DNA of 64,000 bases from Collimonas pratensis (GCF_001584185.1 NZ_CP013234.1:4402001-4466000), one strand, 5' to 3'. Counted from the first letter of the stretch, positions 1-10,117 are shown. Numbers and translations are program-made. The notes: generated by a model from the sequence alone, not told the origin.

Positions 1-577
1 CTTTTGGGGATCGACTGATTGAGATTTAATTTCAATTTTCGGATCATTACCAAAGCAATAAGGCGTATTTAGTTCTTTAAGAATGGCAGAAATCGGCGTG
101 CCGAAAACTTGCCTCAATATTTGGCAAGCAATCTCGCGCAACATGGATGCATGGAGCGAAATGCAAATGAAATGAGCAATTCGTCACCAAAATTTCCCTG
201 ACCAATATCTTCATCTCGCCTGTCACCTGGTATCCGTTCCAGGAAGCGCGGTGGTCTTTATTGCCCGGCGCCAGGACGCATCGATTCCTGGCGTGAAGAA
301 GATTGCCAGTCAATTATCAGTATTACCTATCCCGCACGCGGCATCTTTTTGACGATATCGGCATGTGTTGTCTATTTACAATATTTAAATGTCAAATATT
401 GTCGCTTGTTGCCGTAAGGCAATGCAATCCTGAGACAATGAATTGTTAATTCGAAACCAGACTTAACTGAATGTTCAGTGGATTTATAGAATTCAAAATG
501 TTAAATATCATCTCATATTGTTAATTTGCAATGTGAGCCACAAACACCAAATGTTAAAACTGTAACCAACAATAAAA
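1..577. other. AT-rich intergenic region upstream of the autotransporter
   Basis: No convincing gene is seen here. A 78-codon frame on the minus strand (77-313) has no recognisable domain. The last 220 bases are AT-rich and hold a perfect inverted repeat (378-402), annotated separately, so this is probably the regulatory region of the autotransporter that starts at 578. Confidence 0.5.
378..402. promoter_or_regulatory. Inverted repeat, candidate operator for autotransporter
   Basis: Two perfect 9-base arms, ACAATATTT at 378-386 and AAATATTGT at 394-402, are separated by 7 bases. The site lies about 175 bases upstream of the autotransporter start in AT-rich DNA. The symmetry suggests a dimeric regulator site or a silencer target. 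No regulator gene is adjacent, so the assignment is inference. Confidence 0.35.
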
Positions 578-3500
578 ATGCCTCAACCTATTCACTATCG
601 TCTAGTTCTTTCTGCGGCCTCTTCCCTTGTGCTAATTCCCGCGCTAAGTGTGATACCTGGAACAGCCTACGCAGCCTGCAATACTTCTGGTCAAATCACA
701 AACTGCGATGCCACTGCGACCAATCCCTGGGGGGCGACAGTGGGGACCGGCAATGTGCCCGCCGAGGATGGCCGAACCGTCACCATTGGAACGGGCAGCC
801 AACTAGCGGTCGGCGATGCGAACGCCATCAGCCTGCGCGACAACGCAAATATAACGGTCCAGAACGGCGGCACGGTGAGCGCCAAGGGGGTCAGCAACAA
901 TGGCCTGTACAGCACCGGCGCCAACACGGTCGAATTCCGCAACAACAGCACATTGACGGTTGACCAGGGAGGTCAAATCCTCGCAACCGGCACTCAAGGC
1001 CGTGCGGAAGCGGTCAATCCGCAAGGCACCGGCAATGTCATTGTCAACAATGGCACGATCAAGGCAGATAATTCCGCCGCCATTTGGTTTCAGAATGCCA
1101 GCGGCCTGAACACGATCGTCAATAATGCAACAGGAATCATCCAGGCGCCAGGCAATGTGATCGGCGCATCCGGCAATGGAGCGGTCGACTTTACCAATAA
1201 AGGACAAGTCATCGGCAATCTCGTTTTTGCAGGTGGCAATGACACGTTGCGGCTTTATACGGGATCGGTCATTACCGGCAACTTCGATGGCGGCGGGGGC
1301 AATAACACCGTCTTCTTGAACAGCGCCGGAACCTCGTCCCTTTCCGGAACCATAAAGAATTTCTCGTCACTTATCAAAACTGATTCTGGAACTTGGACGT
1401 TGACCAGCGCAATCACCGGGCCCACTGTCACTGAGGTTCAACAAGGCACGCTAGTGCTTACCGGCAACAACAGCGCATATGCCGGCACCATGACCGTCGA
1501 CGCGGCAGGCACGCTTGAAGCGCGGGCGCAGAGTTTGACGCCTAGCGTCATCGACAATGGCCTGGTGCGCTTTGCACAGCCTGACAATGGCACTTATGCC
1601 GGTCTCATTTCAGGCACTGGTGGAGTCGAAAAGACCCAGGCCGGCACACTAGTGCTGGCACCGACAGCTGCTGGCGGCAATACCTATTCCGGCGGCACCA
1701 CGCTCACCGGCGGCACCGTTGCTGTCGCCGCCGACAACGCACTTGGTGCAAACACCGGTGGGCTGACATTCAACGGCGGCACACTCCAGCTCTTGAAAAA
1801 TTTCAATCTCGCCAATTCGCGTGCGGTAACGATAAATGCACCGGGCGGCACAATCGACACGCAGGGATTTGCATCCACGCTGACGCAAGGCATGACTGGT
1901 TCTGGCAGCTTCAGCAAAGCAGGAACGGGAAGCCTGACGCTTGCAGGAAGCAATACCTATACCGGCGGCACGATGATTTTGGCGGGTACGCTGCGGCTGG
2001 GTAACGGCAGCGCGACTGGCAGCATCGTTGGCGATGTCTTCAATAATGGTTCTCTTGTCTTTAACCGCTCCGACACGCTCCTTTTTCCTGGAACGATTTC
2101 AGGCACAGGCTCGGTCAACCAAGCCGGTAGCGGCACCACGGTGTTAACCGGGAACAGCACCTATAGCGGTGGAACCAGCATCTCGGCCGGTACGCTGCAA
2201 CTTGGCAGCGGTGGCACAACAGGTAGCATCGTGGGCGATGTTACAAACAACGGTACGCTGGTCTTCAACCGTTCCGACGACGTGACTCTCCCTGGCACGA
2301 TTTCCGGGATCGGTTCGGTTAAGCAGGCCGGTGCCGGCATGACAGTGCTAAATTCGGACAATCCATATACCGGAGGAACGATCGTCACGGCCGGCATACT
2401 AGCAGTGGGCGACGCGTCGCACGCTGCGGCAACATTGTCTGGTGGTGGAAATACGACCATCGTGTCAGGTGCCACGCTGGGCGGTTACGGCAGCGTCACA
2501 GGACCGGTGACCAACAACGGCAGAATCGCGGTCGCCAATGCTTTGCCTCAGTTTGCCGGCTCGGGCAACGGCAGCTTTACAATCAACGGGGCATTGAACA
2601 ACGCTGGCCTAGTGCAAATCGGCGGCCAAGGGGTTGGCAACCGGCTCAATGTTGTCGGCAACTATGTCGGCCAAAATGGCAGCATCGCCCTGAACACCTT
2701 CCTCGCAGGTGATGGCGCGGCATCTGACCGGTTAGTGATCAGCGGTGGCGCCGCCAGCGGTTCGTCTAGCTTACGCATCACGAATATTGGTGGTCCTGGC
2801 GCAGCCATTGTCGCCGATGGTATTGAGGTGGTGCAGGCCGTGAATGGTGCGACGACCACTGCAAGCGCATTTGCACTTGCGGGGCCGGTCAAGGCTGGCG
2901 CCTATTCTTACTATCTTGCCAAAGGCGGCGTGACGAGCGGTACATCTGAAAACTGGTATTTGCGTAACACAGTGACACAAACTCCAACTCCAACTCCAAC
3001 GCCACCCGTTGTTGTGCCTCCAACCACGACCTTAGGCGCACCTCCAGTTGTGCCTCCAGCTACGCCATCGACAGGCTCTGGAGCAATCCCGCTGTATCGC
3101 CCCGAAGTGCCTATCTATACGGAAATTGCCAGCGTCGCCCGGCAGCTCAATATCCAGCAACTCGATAATTTCCATGATAGGCAAGGGGAGCAATCGCTGT
3201 TGACCGAGAACGGCGAACTGCCGGCAGCTTGGGGGCGTGTTTGGGGCAGCCATACCAAGCAACGCCAGGACGGTACTGTCTCGCCCCAGTTCGATGGATC
3301 AATGACGGGAATGCAGGTCGGTCACGACATCTATGCCGACACCAGCGCCAGTGGCCAACGTGATCATTACGGTCTGTTTCTCGGTTATGCGCATGCCACC
3401 GGCAACGTCAACGGTTTTGCGATGGCCGTGCAGAATCTTGATGTCGGCAATCTTGCTATCGACGCCTATAGTCTTGGCGGCTACTGGACTCACGTCGGCC

Positions 3501-4045
3501 CGAGTGGCTGGTACACGGATGCAGTCCTGATGGGAAGTTCACTGTCGGCGGATCCGCGTTCACACGATGGCATCGGCGCGCATACGCATGGCAGCGCACT
3601 CATCGGATCGATCGAAGGTGGCCTGCCGATTCCACTCAGCGCGGATGTGACCATCGAACCTCAGGCGCAAGTGATCTGGCAAAATCTATCGTTCAATGAC
3701 TTGAATGACGGTGTCTCGACTGTGGGCTTTAACAACGGCAACACCTTCCTCGCTCGCCTCGGAGTGCGCTTGCAAAGCCGTTTTGAAACAGTTGCAGCGA
3801 TCTGGCGGCCATATCTGCGGCTGAACCTGCTGCGCAGTTCCGGTTCTAATGACACCACTACTTTTGATGGCACCACATTGATCTCGAACGGTACGCGTCA
3901 GACAGCGGGCCAGCTGAACGCCGGTCTGGTCGCAACAATTAACAAATCGACCAATGCGTTTGTCACTGCAACCTACACTGCCAACCTAGGCGGAGCGCAA
4001 CAACGCACGGTGATGGCGGATGCCGGCATACGTTGGAGTTGGTAA
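578..4045 (+). CDS. Autotransporter with PATR beta-strand repeats (type Va secretion)
   Basis: This is a classical autotransporter of 1155 residues. A signal peptide (residues about 1-32, ending near AYA-AC) directs it to the periplasm. The passenger (about 33-800) is Gly/Asn/Thr-rich and has repeated 'GTISGTGSVNQAGSGTTVL' and 'TYSGGTSISAGTLQLG' units typical of autotransporter-associated beta-strand repeats, which predicts a right-handed beta-helix. A Pro/Thr linker (about 805-850, with PTPTPTP) precedes a roughly 290-residue beta-barrel that ends in the aromatic terminus GIRWSW expected for BAM-dependent insertion. No protease or lipase catalytic motif was recognised in the passenger, so an adhesin or aggregation role is inference. 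The gene stands alone, with a terminator just downstream. Confidence 0.93.
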   Translation: MPQPIHYRLVLSAASSLVLIPALSVIPGTAYAACNTSGQITNCDATATNPWGATVGTGNVPAEDGRTVTIGTGSQLAVGDANAISLRDNANITVQNGGTVSAKGVSNNGLYSTGANTVEFRNNSTLTVDQGGQILATGTQGRAEAVNPQGTGNVIVNNGTIKADNSAAIWFQNASGLNTIVNNATGIIQAPGNVIGASGNGAVDFTNKGQVIGNLVFAGGNDTLRLYTGSVITGNFDGGGGNNTVFLNSAGTSSLSGTIKNFSSLIKTDSGTWTLTSAITGPTVTEVQQGTLVLTGNNSAYAGTMTVDAAGTLEARAQSLTPSVIDNGLVRFAQPDNGTYAGLISGTGGVEKTQAGTLVLAPTAAGGNTYSGGTTLTGGTVAVAADNALGANTGGLTFNGGTLQLLKNFNLANSRAVTINAPGGTIDTQGFASTLTQGMTGSGSFSKAGTGSLTLAGSNTYTGGTMILAGTLRLGNGSATGSIVGDVFNNGSLVFNRSDTLLFPGTISGTGSVNQAGSGTTVLTGNSTYSGGTSISAGTLQLGSGGTTGSIVGDVTNNGTLVFNRSDDVTLPGTISGIGSVKQAGAGMTVLNSDNPYTGGTIVTAGILAVGDASHAAATLSGGGNTTIVSGATLGGYGSVTGPVTNNGRIAVANALPQFAGSGNGSFTINGALNNAGLVQIGGQGVGNRLNVVGNYVGQNGSIALNTFLAGDGAASDRLVISGGAASGSSSLRITNIGGPGAAIVADGIEVVQAVNGATTTASAFALAGPVKAGAYSYYLAKGGVTSGTSENWYLRNTVTQTPTPTPTPPVVVPPTTTLGAPPVVPPATPSTGSGAIPLYRPEVPIYTEIASVARQLNIQQLDNFHDRQGEQSLLTENGELPAAWGRVWGSHTKQRQDGTVSPQFDGSMTGMQVGHDIYADTSASGQRDHYGLFLGYAHATGNVNGFAMAVQNLDVGNLAIDAYSLGGYWTHVGPSGWYTDAVLMGSSLSADPRSHDGIGAHTHGSALIGSIEGGLPIPLSADVTIEPQAQVIWQNLSFNDLNDGVSTVGFNNGNTFLARLGVRLQSRFETVAAIWRPYLRLNLLRSSGSNDTTTFDGTTLISNGTRQTAGQLNAGLVATINKSTNAFVTATYTANLGGAQQRTVMADAGIRWSW

Positions 4046-4136
4046 GCATGGCGGCAATGGCAAGGTCTTACGTGCTCTTCATGTAAGTGTAGAGGGGGCG
4101 ATCCTCCGTTTTAATGGGGCTCAACGATGAGATTTG

Positions 4137-4173
4137 ATGGTGAAAGTGAAACATTCACTTTCACCATTTTTTT
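4137..4173 (+). terminator. Rho-independent terminator of the autotransporter
   Basis: A 14-bp perfect stem (ATGGTGAAAGTGAA / TTCACTTTCACCAT) with a 3-base loop is followed by a T run. It lies about 90 bases after the autotransporter stop codon. Confidence 0.85.
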
Positions 4174-4610
4174 AAGTGTTTCGGCAGCCGATATCTAGAT
4201 AAGTATCTGTCAATTGATTGGATGCGGATCGTTTTCTTCCGAAAAGCGTACGGCAGTAGTAAAGATTTTCGTAAGACAAACTAATGTTGCGAAACGAGGA
4301 ATGCCTTAGGCTTATCGTGATCAATGCCCAAGTTCAAATTTGGAGCACTGCTATCGGGTTGGCGACAATACACACACCCAACCAATTCGAGGCGGCATAC
4401 GCACTACAGGGACCATAGTTTATCAGGAAGCCGCAGCCGCCCGCAGCGCGATGCTCCGCGGGCAGGAATTTGTAGCCAAGCCCGTGGATGGAAACGGGCC
4501 GCATTCCGACAAAAATTACATTGCAAATATTTTATAATTTAGCAATATTAGTCATACAATAACAAAATAGATCAGGAACAAGCTACCTCAAGAGACAGGC
4601 AGGCCAGCCC
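4174..4610. other. Intergenic region without a supported gene
   Basis: About 440 bases between the autotransporter terminator and the acetyltransferase. Short open frames (for example 4324-4542) overlap each other in different frames and show no domain or ribosome binding site. The stretch at 4505-4600 is AT-rich and may carry the promoter of the next gene. Confidence 0.4.
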
Positions 4611-5174
4611 ATGCAAACGATAACAACGGAAAACCTAGTCCTGCGTGACTTTTCCCTGGTGGACAGGGATGCCTACCGTGCGTTGCGCGACGATCAGAAA
4701 TTCGCTCGCTTTTATAGCGAAGAAGATGTCTCGACCGACAAATCGGACGCCCTGCTGGATCTCTTCATTGCACAAAGCCTTGAGCTGCCGAGAAACAAGT
4801 ACCAGTTTGCGATAGTCACCAAGAGCGGCGATCTGATCGGCTCTTGCGGCATCCGCCTGGAGGCCGACCAGCAGGCATCGGTGGGCTGCGAACTTGGGCG
4901 CGAGTGGCAAAAGAAAGGCTACGCGCTGGAAGCCGGCAATGCGGTGCTGGCCTTTGGCTTTGACCAGCGCGGGGTACATCGCATTTACGCCGAAACGATT
5001 TCAGAAAACAAGGCGGCGATCCGGTTGTGCAAGATCCTCGGGATGCGGCATGAGGCGCTGTTTCTGGAAAACCGGTTTTTCCAGGGGCGCTGGTGGAGTA
5101 CTTCGGTGCTGGCGGTGCTGGCCCGGGACTGGCGCCAGCGCTACTCCGTCCGCGGACATCGAAAAGACAACTGA
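4611..5174 (+). CDS. GNAT family N-acetyltransferase (RimJ/RimL-like)
   Basis: This 187-residue protein has the Acetyltransf_3 layout. It opens with TTENLVLRDFSLVDRDAY, the usual 'L-R-F/D' start of RimJ/RimL-type enzymes. A central strand reads FAIVTKSGDLIGSCGI. The acetyl-CoA loop region is GREWQKKGYALEAGNAVL, and the late segment ENKAAIRLCKILGM matches the conserved 'N-S-I-K-G-F' motif of the family. It probably transfers acetyl from acetyl-CoA to an amine on a small molecule or protein N-terminus; the substrate cannot be read from the sequence. It stands alone between an AT-rich gap and a convergent protease gene. Confidence 0.85.
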   Translation: MQTITTENLVLRDFSLVDRDAYRALRDDQKFARFYSEEDVSTDKSDALLDLFIAQSLELPRNKYQFAIVTKSGDLIGSCGIRLEADQQASVGCELGREWQKKGYALEAGNAVLAFGFDQRGVHRIYAETISENKAAIRLCKILGMRHEALFLENRFFQGRWWSTSVLAVLARDWRQRYSVRGHRKDN

Positions 5175-5279
5175 TCAGCTTCAGTTAAAAAATTCGCTGG
5201 ATTCAGCAGTCATCACTTGCCGCGGATACCGCTGGCCAGAACACGTAATCTGCGCATCCCGGCCAGCCCGCCTCCAGCC

Positions 5280-6371
5280 TTACTGCCGCGCCGGGTTATT
5301 TTCTGCGAAGTACTCGTGGTTATCGGCATTGTCCAGCGCGGAATCAGGATCGCTGGTGGCCAGGCTATGCGCGCCGCTTTGGCCGTAGACATGGTCGCCG
5401 GTGCCGGCCACTACCGTGAAGTGGCTGGTTTCATGCACCAGCGTACCGGACTTGGAATCGGTGCCGTTGGCTGGCGCCTGCCAGTAGGCGCCGCACAGGT
5501 AGACGGTGTAAGGCTGGTCCGGATAGACATAGGCATAGGTGCCGGAATCGGTACAGCTGCAGTCGAACTTGTACGACTGGTTGCCGAGCACGTTGCTGAT
5601 GTTGTTGTAGTGGCTGGTGGCGGTCGCATAGCGGCCGCTGGTGACAGCGCCGAACCACCAGGTGTAGCGGCTGCCGGTCTTGTTGGCGGCCAGGTAGCTC
5701 TTGGCGTTGGTGGCGATCGAGGTAGCGTCGGTGCGGGCCGTAGTCAGCGCGGTCTTCTGGCTGTTGCTGCAGCTGGCGAAGCTGGTCGAGCCGCTGGCGT
5801 TGATCGCTCCCAGCAAGTCGCCGGAAGTCTGCTTGGAGGATGGCGCCGGACCGCCGTCAACATTCAACGGCAGCGCGTTGGTATCCAGCGTGATGCCACC
5901 GCCAGCGGCGCCGGTCTTGGCCAGCACCGCATTGCCGGCTTCCCGCACCAGGGTTTCGGCAGTACGCTTGTACTTGACCACGTACTGGCCGCCACGGTAC
6001 ATCTCGTAGTAGGCGCTGAGGTCGACCTCGACCGCCCGGCTTTCATTCGGCTTGAGCGTGATGTAATCCTTGTCGGTGGCTGGCTTGCGTTTCACCAGCC
6101 GTCCCACATAGCGCACCGGCTGACCGCCCAGCGCGACGCTGAACAAGTCGCCGCTGACGCCGTTCAGCGGCGTTTCCCAATTCAGGATGTGCAAAGGCGC
6201 GGCGCTGGTGTTGCTGATGGTGTACAGCACCTTGCCGGCGCCCGCGTCACCTTTCGCACTCGCTTCCTGGATCGTGACCTGGATATCCGCCTTTGCCGCG
6301 TAAGCCGAGCCGCTTACAACGATTGCCGCCACACACGTGACGCCTGCCAACCATTTCTGAAAACTGACCAT
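5280..6371 (-). CDS. Secreted M35-type (aspzincin, deuterolysin-like) metalloprotease
   Basis: The protein has 363 residues with a signal peptide (about 1-26, ending AYA-A). The N-terminal half (about 27-145) resembles the beta-sandwich prodomain of bacterial peptidyl-Lys metalloendopeptidases. The C-terminal half is catalytic: HETSH at about 313-317 supplies two zinc ligands and the general base, and GTGDHVYG at about 323-330 is the aspzincin signature, whose Asp is the third zinc ligand. Cys residues in FDCSCTDSG and VYLCGAYW probably form disulphides. It should be exported and act extracellularly. M35 enzymes are best known from fungi and a few bacteria. Cleavage specificity for Xaa-Lys bonds is possible but unproven. 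No maturation or secretion partner is adjacent. Confidence 0.9.
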   Translation of the reverse strand: MVSFQKWLAGVTCVAAIVVSGSAYAAKADIQVTIQEASAKGDAGAGKVLYTISNTSAAPLHILNWETPLNGVSGDLFSVALGGQPVRYVGRLVKRKPATDKDYITLKPNESRAVEVDLSAYYEMYRGGQYVVKYKRTAETLVREAGNAVLAKTGAAGGGITLDTNALPLNVDGGPAPSSKQTSGDLLGAINASGSTSFASCSNSQKTALTTARTDATSIATNAKSYLAANKTGSRYTWWFGAVTSGRYATATSHYNNISNVLGNQSYKFDCSCTDSGTYAYVYPDQPYTVYLCGAYWQAPANGTDSKSGTLVHETSHFTVVAGTGDHVYGQSGAHSLATSDPDSALDNADNHEYFAENNPARQ

Positions 6372-6662
6372 GGATTACCCCTCTTGAAGAGTTAAATGGA
6401 CCCTTGCCGTATGGACACGGGTAAATTTATGCTATAGCACAAGGGAGGTAGTTGGCATCCTGTCAAAGTTAACAGGATGCCATGGCAGCCTGAGGCGCGC
6501 CTGGAAGCGTCGTCACCGATACCGCAGGCAGGCCGCTTTCCAGAATAGGCAGCGCCAAGTGGCCCTACCGCAGGCGGCATAAACGGACTACCATCGTTAC
6601 AGGGATCCGCCATCGGTTCAGTCGCCGGTGCCGGATTCGCCGCCGACCATCAAGGAGATCCC

Positions 6663-8009
6663 ATGCCTACCCCCCTGAACACCGACCATTTCTGGATGCC
6701 GTTTACCGCCAACCGCCAGTTCAAGAGCAAGCCGCGCATGCTGGTCTCGGCAGCGGGCATGTACTACACCACTGACGACGGCCGCCAGATTCTGGATGGC
6801 ACCGCCGGTCTGTGGTGCAGCAATGCCGGCCACTGCCATCCGAAGATCGTCGAAGCGATCCAGAAGCAGGCAGCGCAAATGGACTTTGCGCCGGTGTTCC
6901 AGATGGGGCACCCGAAGGTTTTCGAAGCCGCCAGCGCGCTGGCGGCAATCGCGCCGGAAGGCTTGAACCGGGTGTTCTTTTGCAATGACGGCTCGGAGTC
7001 GGTGGATACTGCGCTGAAGATCGCACTGGCCTATCACCGGGTGCGCGGCGACGGCTTGCGCACGCGCCTGATCGGCCGCGAGCGCGGCTACCACGGCGTC
7101 GGCTTCGGTGGCATCGCGGTCGGCGGCATCGCCGGCAACCGCAAGCATTTCGGCCCGACCCTGGCCGGCGTCGATCATCTGCGCCATCCGCTGGATATCG
7201 CGCGTAATGCATTCTCGCGCGGCTTGCCGGAACACGGTGCCGAGATCGCCGACGAGTTCGAACAACGGCTGCTGGCGCTGCATGATCCGGCCACCGTGGC
7301 GGCCTTGATCGTCGAACCGATCCAGGGTTCGACCGGCGTCATCCTGCCGCCCAAGGGTTATCTGCAAAAGCTGCGCGCCATCTGCGACAAATACGGCATC
7401 TTGCTGATTTTCGACGAAGTGATCACTGGCTTCGGTCGCCTCGGCGCACCGTTTGCGGCCGACTATTTCGGCGTGGTGCCGGACATGATCTGCTGCGCCA
7501 AGGGCCTCACCAACGCCAGCGTACCGATGGGCGCGGTGATCGTGCGCCAGGATATCCACGACGCCTTCATGAGCGCCGCCAACGAGAACGCTATTGAATT
7601 CTTCCACGGCTATACCTACACCGGCCATCCGCTGGCGGCGGCCGCGGCAGTGGCCACCATGGACGTCTACAAGAGCGAAAACCTGTTCGACCGCGCCGCT
7701 GCAACGGCGCCTTATTTCGAGCAGGCGGCGCACAGCCTGAAGGGCCTGCCTTACGTCAAGGACGTGCGCAACCTGGGACTGGTGTGCGGGATTGAACTGG
7801 AATCGATTGCCGGCAAGCCGGGCGCGCGCGCCTTCGATGCTTTCCTCAAGTGCTTCTGGGAGAAAGGCGTGCTGATCCGCACCACCGGCGACATCATCGC
7901 CCTGTCGCCGCCGCTGATCATCGAACCGGGACAGATCGACCAGTTGTTTGCTGCCATCGGCGAAGTGCTCAAGGCGCAGCATGCGGCGAGCCTGACCGTC
8001 TCAAAATAA
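6663..8009 (+). CDS. Class III aminotransferase, beta-alanine/omega-amino acid:pyruvate type
   Basis: This is a PLP-dependent fold-type I transaminase of 448 residues, the usual length for omega-amino-acid:pyruvate aminotransferases. Visible features are the substrate-entry segment LWCSNAGHCHP, the PLP phosphate-binding stretch CNDGSESVDTALK, the cofactor Asp in ILLIFDEVITGFGRLG and the Schiff-base Lys in CCAKGLTNASVPMGAV. The TYTGHPLAAAAA motif near residue 320 is typical of this subgroup. It probably moves the amino group of beta-alanine or another omega-amine to pyruvate, giving L-alanine and malonate semialdehyde. A strong Shine-Dalgarno (AAGGAGAT) precedes the ATG. The exact amino donor is uncertain. 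A dispersed palindromic element begins 3 bases after the stop. Confidence 0.88.
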   Translation: MPTPLNTDHFWMPFTANRQFKSKPRMLVSAAGMYYTTDDGRQILDGTAGLWCSNAGHCHPKIVEAIQKQAAQMDFAPVFQMGHPKVFEAASALAAIAPEGLNRVFFCNDGSESVDTALKIALAYHRVRGDGLRTRLIGRERGYHGVGFGGIAVGGIAGNRKHFGPTLAGVDHLRHPLDIARNAFSRGLPEHGAEIADEFEQRLLALHDPATVAALIVEPIQGSTGVILPPKGYLQKLRAICDKYGILLIFDEVITGFGRLGAPFAADYFGVVPDMICCAKGLTNASVPMGAVIVRQDIHDAFMSAANENAIEFFHGYTYTGHPLAAAAAVATMDVYKSENLFDRAAATAPYFEQAAHSLKGLPYVKDVRNLGLVCGIELESIAGKPGARAFDAFLKCFWEKGVLIRTTGDIIALSPPLIIEPGQIDQLFAAIGEVLKAQHAASLTVSK

Positions 8010-8012
8010 TAC

Positions 8013-8134
8013 GTAGGGTGGGCACGTCTTTGTGCCCACGCGTGACCGCAATAACAGGAGTACAGGTCCGCGTGGCACGGAAATAGGCATGTGCGTGGAG
8101 TGAATTCACGCGTGGGCACAGGTGCCCACCCTAC
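8013..8134. repeat. Dispersed palindromic intergenic element, copy 1 (long form)
   Basis: The element starts GTAGGGTGGGCAC and ends GTGCCCACCCTAC. Each end is itself a small hairpin (GGGCAC...GTGCCC and GGGCAC...GTGCCC), and the inner boundaries carry CGCGTG/CACGCG. The 122-bp whole can fold back on itself. The same termini recur at 11921, 53013, 57522, 60279 and 62140. Confidence 0.85.
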
Positions 8135-8146
8135 AATTTTCGCCAA

Positions 8147-8202
8147 TAAAAAACCCGCCGACGCGTGCCCTGGACAAGGACACGGATCGGCGGGTTCTTT
8201 TA
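8147..8202 (-). terminator. Terminator of typA
   Basis: Read on the minus strand, AAAAGAACCCGCCGATCCGTG pairs imperfectly with the downstream CACGCGTCGGCGGGTTTTTTATT: a 10-bp core stem (AACCCGCCGA/TCGGCGGGTT), an extension, and a U-rich tail. It lies 35 bases after the typA stop. Confidence 0.8.
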
Positions 8203-8236
8203 GTGACCGGACCAGAGGTCCAGAGCACTGAGCAGC

Positions 8237-10072
8237 TTACGCGTCGCGCGAAGCCTTTTTACGCTCGTGTTCCTTCAAGTAGCGCTTACGCAGGCGAATG
8301 CTCTTCGGCGTGACTTCGACCAGCTCGTCGTCGTCGATGAACTCAACCGCATATTCCAGCGACATTTCGATTGGCGGCACCAGGCGCACCGCTTCGTCGG
8401 TACCGGAGGAACGGACGTTGGTCAGCTGCTTGCCCTTGATCGGGTTAACCACCAGATCGTTGTCGCGCGAGTGGATACCGATGATCATGCCTTCGTAGAC
8501 CGGGTCATTGTGGCTCACGAACATACGGCCGCGATCTTGCAGTTTCCAGATAGCGTAGGCAACGGCTGCGCCGTCGTCCTGCGAGATCAGCACGCCGTTA
8601 CGACGGCCGCCCAGTTCACCCTTGGAGGTGTCGACCGGTGCGTACTCGTCGAACACGTGGCTCATCAAACCGGTACCGCGGGTCAGGGTCATGAATTCTC
8701 CCTGGAAGCCGATCAGACCACGTGCTGGCATGCGGTATTCGAGACGGACACGGCCCTTGCCGTCCGGTTCCATGTTTTGCAGGTCGCCGCGACGACGGCC
8801 CAGTTCTTCCATGACGCCGCCCTGGTTGGCTTCTTCGACGTCGACAGTCAGGTTTTCGTATGGCTCTTGACGCACGCCATCGACCATCTTGAACACCACG
8901 CGTGGACGCGAAACGGCCAGCTCGTAGCCTTCACGACGCATGTTTTCGATCAGGATGGTCAGGTGCAATTCACCGCGGCCCGACACTTCGTAGGTCGAAT
9001 CATCGCCTTCAGCCTGTACCACGCGCAATGCCATGTTGGCTTTCAGTTCGCGGTCCAGACGGTCCTTGATCTGACGGGTGGTGACGAACTTGCCTTCGCG
9101 GCCAGCCAGCGGCGAGTTGTTGACCATGAAGTTCATGGTCAGGGTCGGTTCATCAACCTTCAGCATCGGCAAGCCTTCCGGATGGTCCGGTGCGCAGATG
9201 GTGGAGCCGATGCTGATTTCTTCGATGCCGTTGATCAGCACGATGTCGCCAGCCAGCGCTTCGTCGGTCAGCACGCGGTCGAGGCCGCGGAAAGTCAGCA
9301 CCTGGTTGATGCGGGCCTTGGTTGGCTTGTCGTCCGGGCCATTCATCCAGACCACGTCTTGCAGGGCTTTGACTTTACCGCGCAGGATACGGCCAACGCC
9401 GATCTTGCCGACGTAGGAAGAGTATTCCAGCGAAGTGATCTGCAGTTGCAGCGGGCCGTTAGGATCATCTTCACGCGCTGGGACGTGCTTCAGGATGGCG
9501 TCGAACAGCGGTTCCATGTTGCCGTCGCGCACGGTGTCTTCCAGACCTGCATAGCCCTTGAAGCCCGATGCGTAGATGATCGGGAAATCCAGCTGCTCGT
9601 CGGTTGCGCCGAGCTTGTCGAACAGTTCGAAAGTGGCGTTCACAGCCTTTTGCGGATCGGCGTTTTCACGGTCGATCTTGTTGACCACGACGATTGGCTT
9701 GAGGCCCAGCGCCAGTGCCTTGCGCGTCACGAAACGCGTTTGCGGCATCGGACCTTCTTGCGCATCGACCAGCAGCAGAACGCTGTCGACCATCGACAGT
9801 ACGCGCTCGACTTCGCCGCCGAAGTCGGCGTGGCCAGGGGTATCGACGATGTTGATGTGGGTGCCCTTGTATTCGACTGCGCAGTTCTTCGACAGAATCG
9901 TGATGCCGCGTTCTTTTTCAATATCGTTCGAATCCATCACGCGTGCATCGACGTGCTGGTTGTCACGGAAAGTGCCGGATTGACGCAGCAATTGGTCAAC
10001 CAGAGTGGTCTTGCCGTGGTCAACGTGGGCAATGATGGCAATGTTGCGGATAGCGCGAGGTGTGTTTGACAT
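8237..10072 (-). CDS. typA: Translational GTPase TypA/BipA
   Basis: This 611-residue protein is the standard length for TypA/BipA, a ribosome-associated GTPase of the EF-G family that helps 50S assembly and stress or cold adaptation. The G-domain motifs are intact: G1 [10 protein letters not shown] (about 15-24), G2 region with KERGITI, G3 [15 protein letters not shown]4 NKIDRE and G5 YASG. Domain II and the EF-G-like domains follow, and the BipA-specific C-terminus with [19 protein letters not shown] is present. It is monocistronic, with its own terminator. Short tandem repeats lie in its upstream region (10118-10163). Confidence 0.98.
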   Translation of the reverse strand: MSNTPRAIRNIAIIAHVDHGKTTLVDQLLRQSGTFRDNQHVDARVMDSNDIEKERGITILSKNCAVEYKGTHINIVDTPGHADFGGEVERVLSMVDSVLLLVDAQEGPMPQTRFVTRKALALGLKPIVVVNKIDRENADPQKAVNATFELFDKLGATDEQLDFPIIYASGFKGYAGLEDTVRDGNMEPLFDAILKHVPAREDDPNGPLQLQITSLEYSSYVGKIGVGRILRGKVKALQDVVWMNGPDDKPTKARINQVLTFRGLDRVLTDEALAGDIVLINGIEEISIGSTICAPDHPEGLPMLKVDEPTLTMNFMVNNSPLAGREGKFVTTRQIKDRLDRELKANMALRVVQAEGDDSTYEVSGRGELHLTILIENMRREGYELAVSRPRVVFKMVDGVRQEPYENLTVDVEEANQGGVMEELGRRRGDLQNMEPDGKGRVRLEYRMPARGLIGFQGEFMTLTRGTGLMSHVFDEYAPVDTSKGELGGRRNGVLISQDDGAAVAYAIWKLQDRGRMFVSHNDPVYEGMIIGIHSRDNDLVVNPIKGKQLTNVRSSGTDEAVRLVPPIEMSLEYAVEFIDDDELVEVTPKSIRLRKRYLKEHERKKASRDA

Positions 10073-10117
10073 GGTCAGTTTGAAGATTGAAGAACTTAGT
10101 AAGTGCGCAGATAACGA

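Noticed and set aside
77..313. 78-codon frame on the minus strand
   Set aside because: No domain, no good ribosome binding site and no neighbour suggesting a role.
4324..4542. Two overlapping short frames in the gap before the acetyltransferase
   Set aside because: They overlap in different frames and have no recognisable product or start signal.
5217..6395. 392-codon plus-strand frame over the aspzincin gene
   Set aside because: Shadow frame; the minus-strand frame carries a signal peptide and zinc-protease motifs.
6392..6613. 73-codon minus-strand frame upstream of the aspzincin gene
   Set aside because: No recognisable domain and atypical composition; more likely promoter DNA of the protease.
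8267..10069. 600-codon plus-strand frame opposite typA
   Set aside because: Shadow of the highly conserved typA gene.
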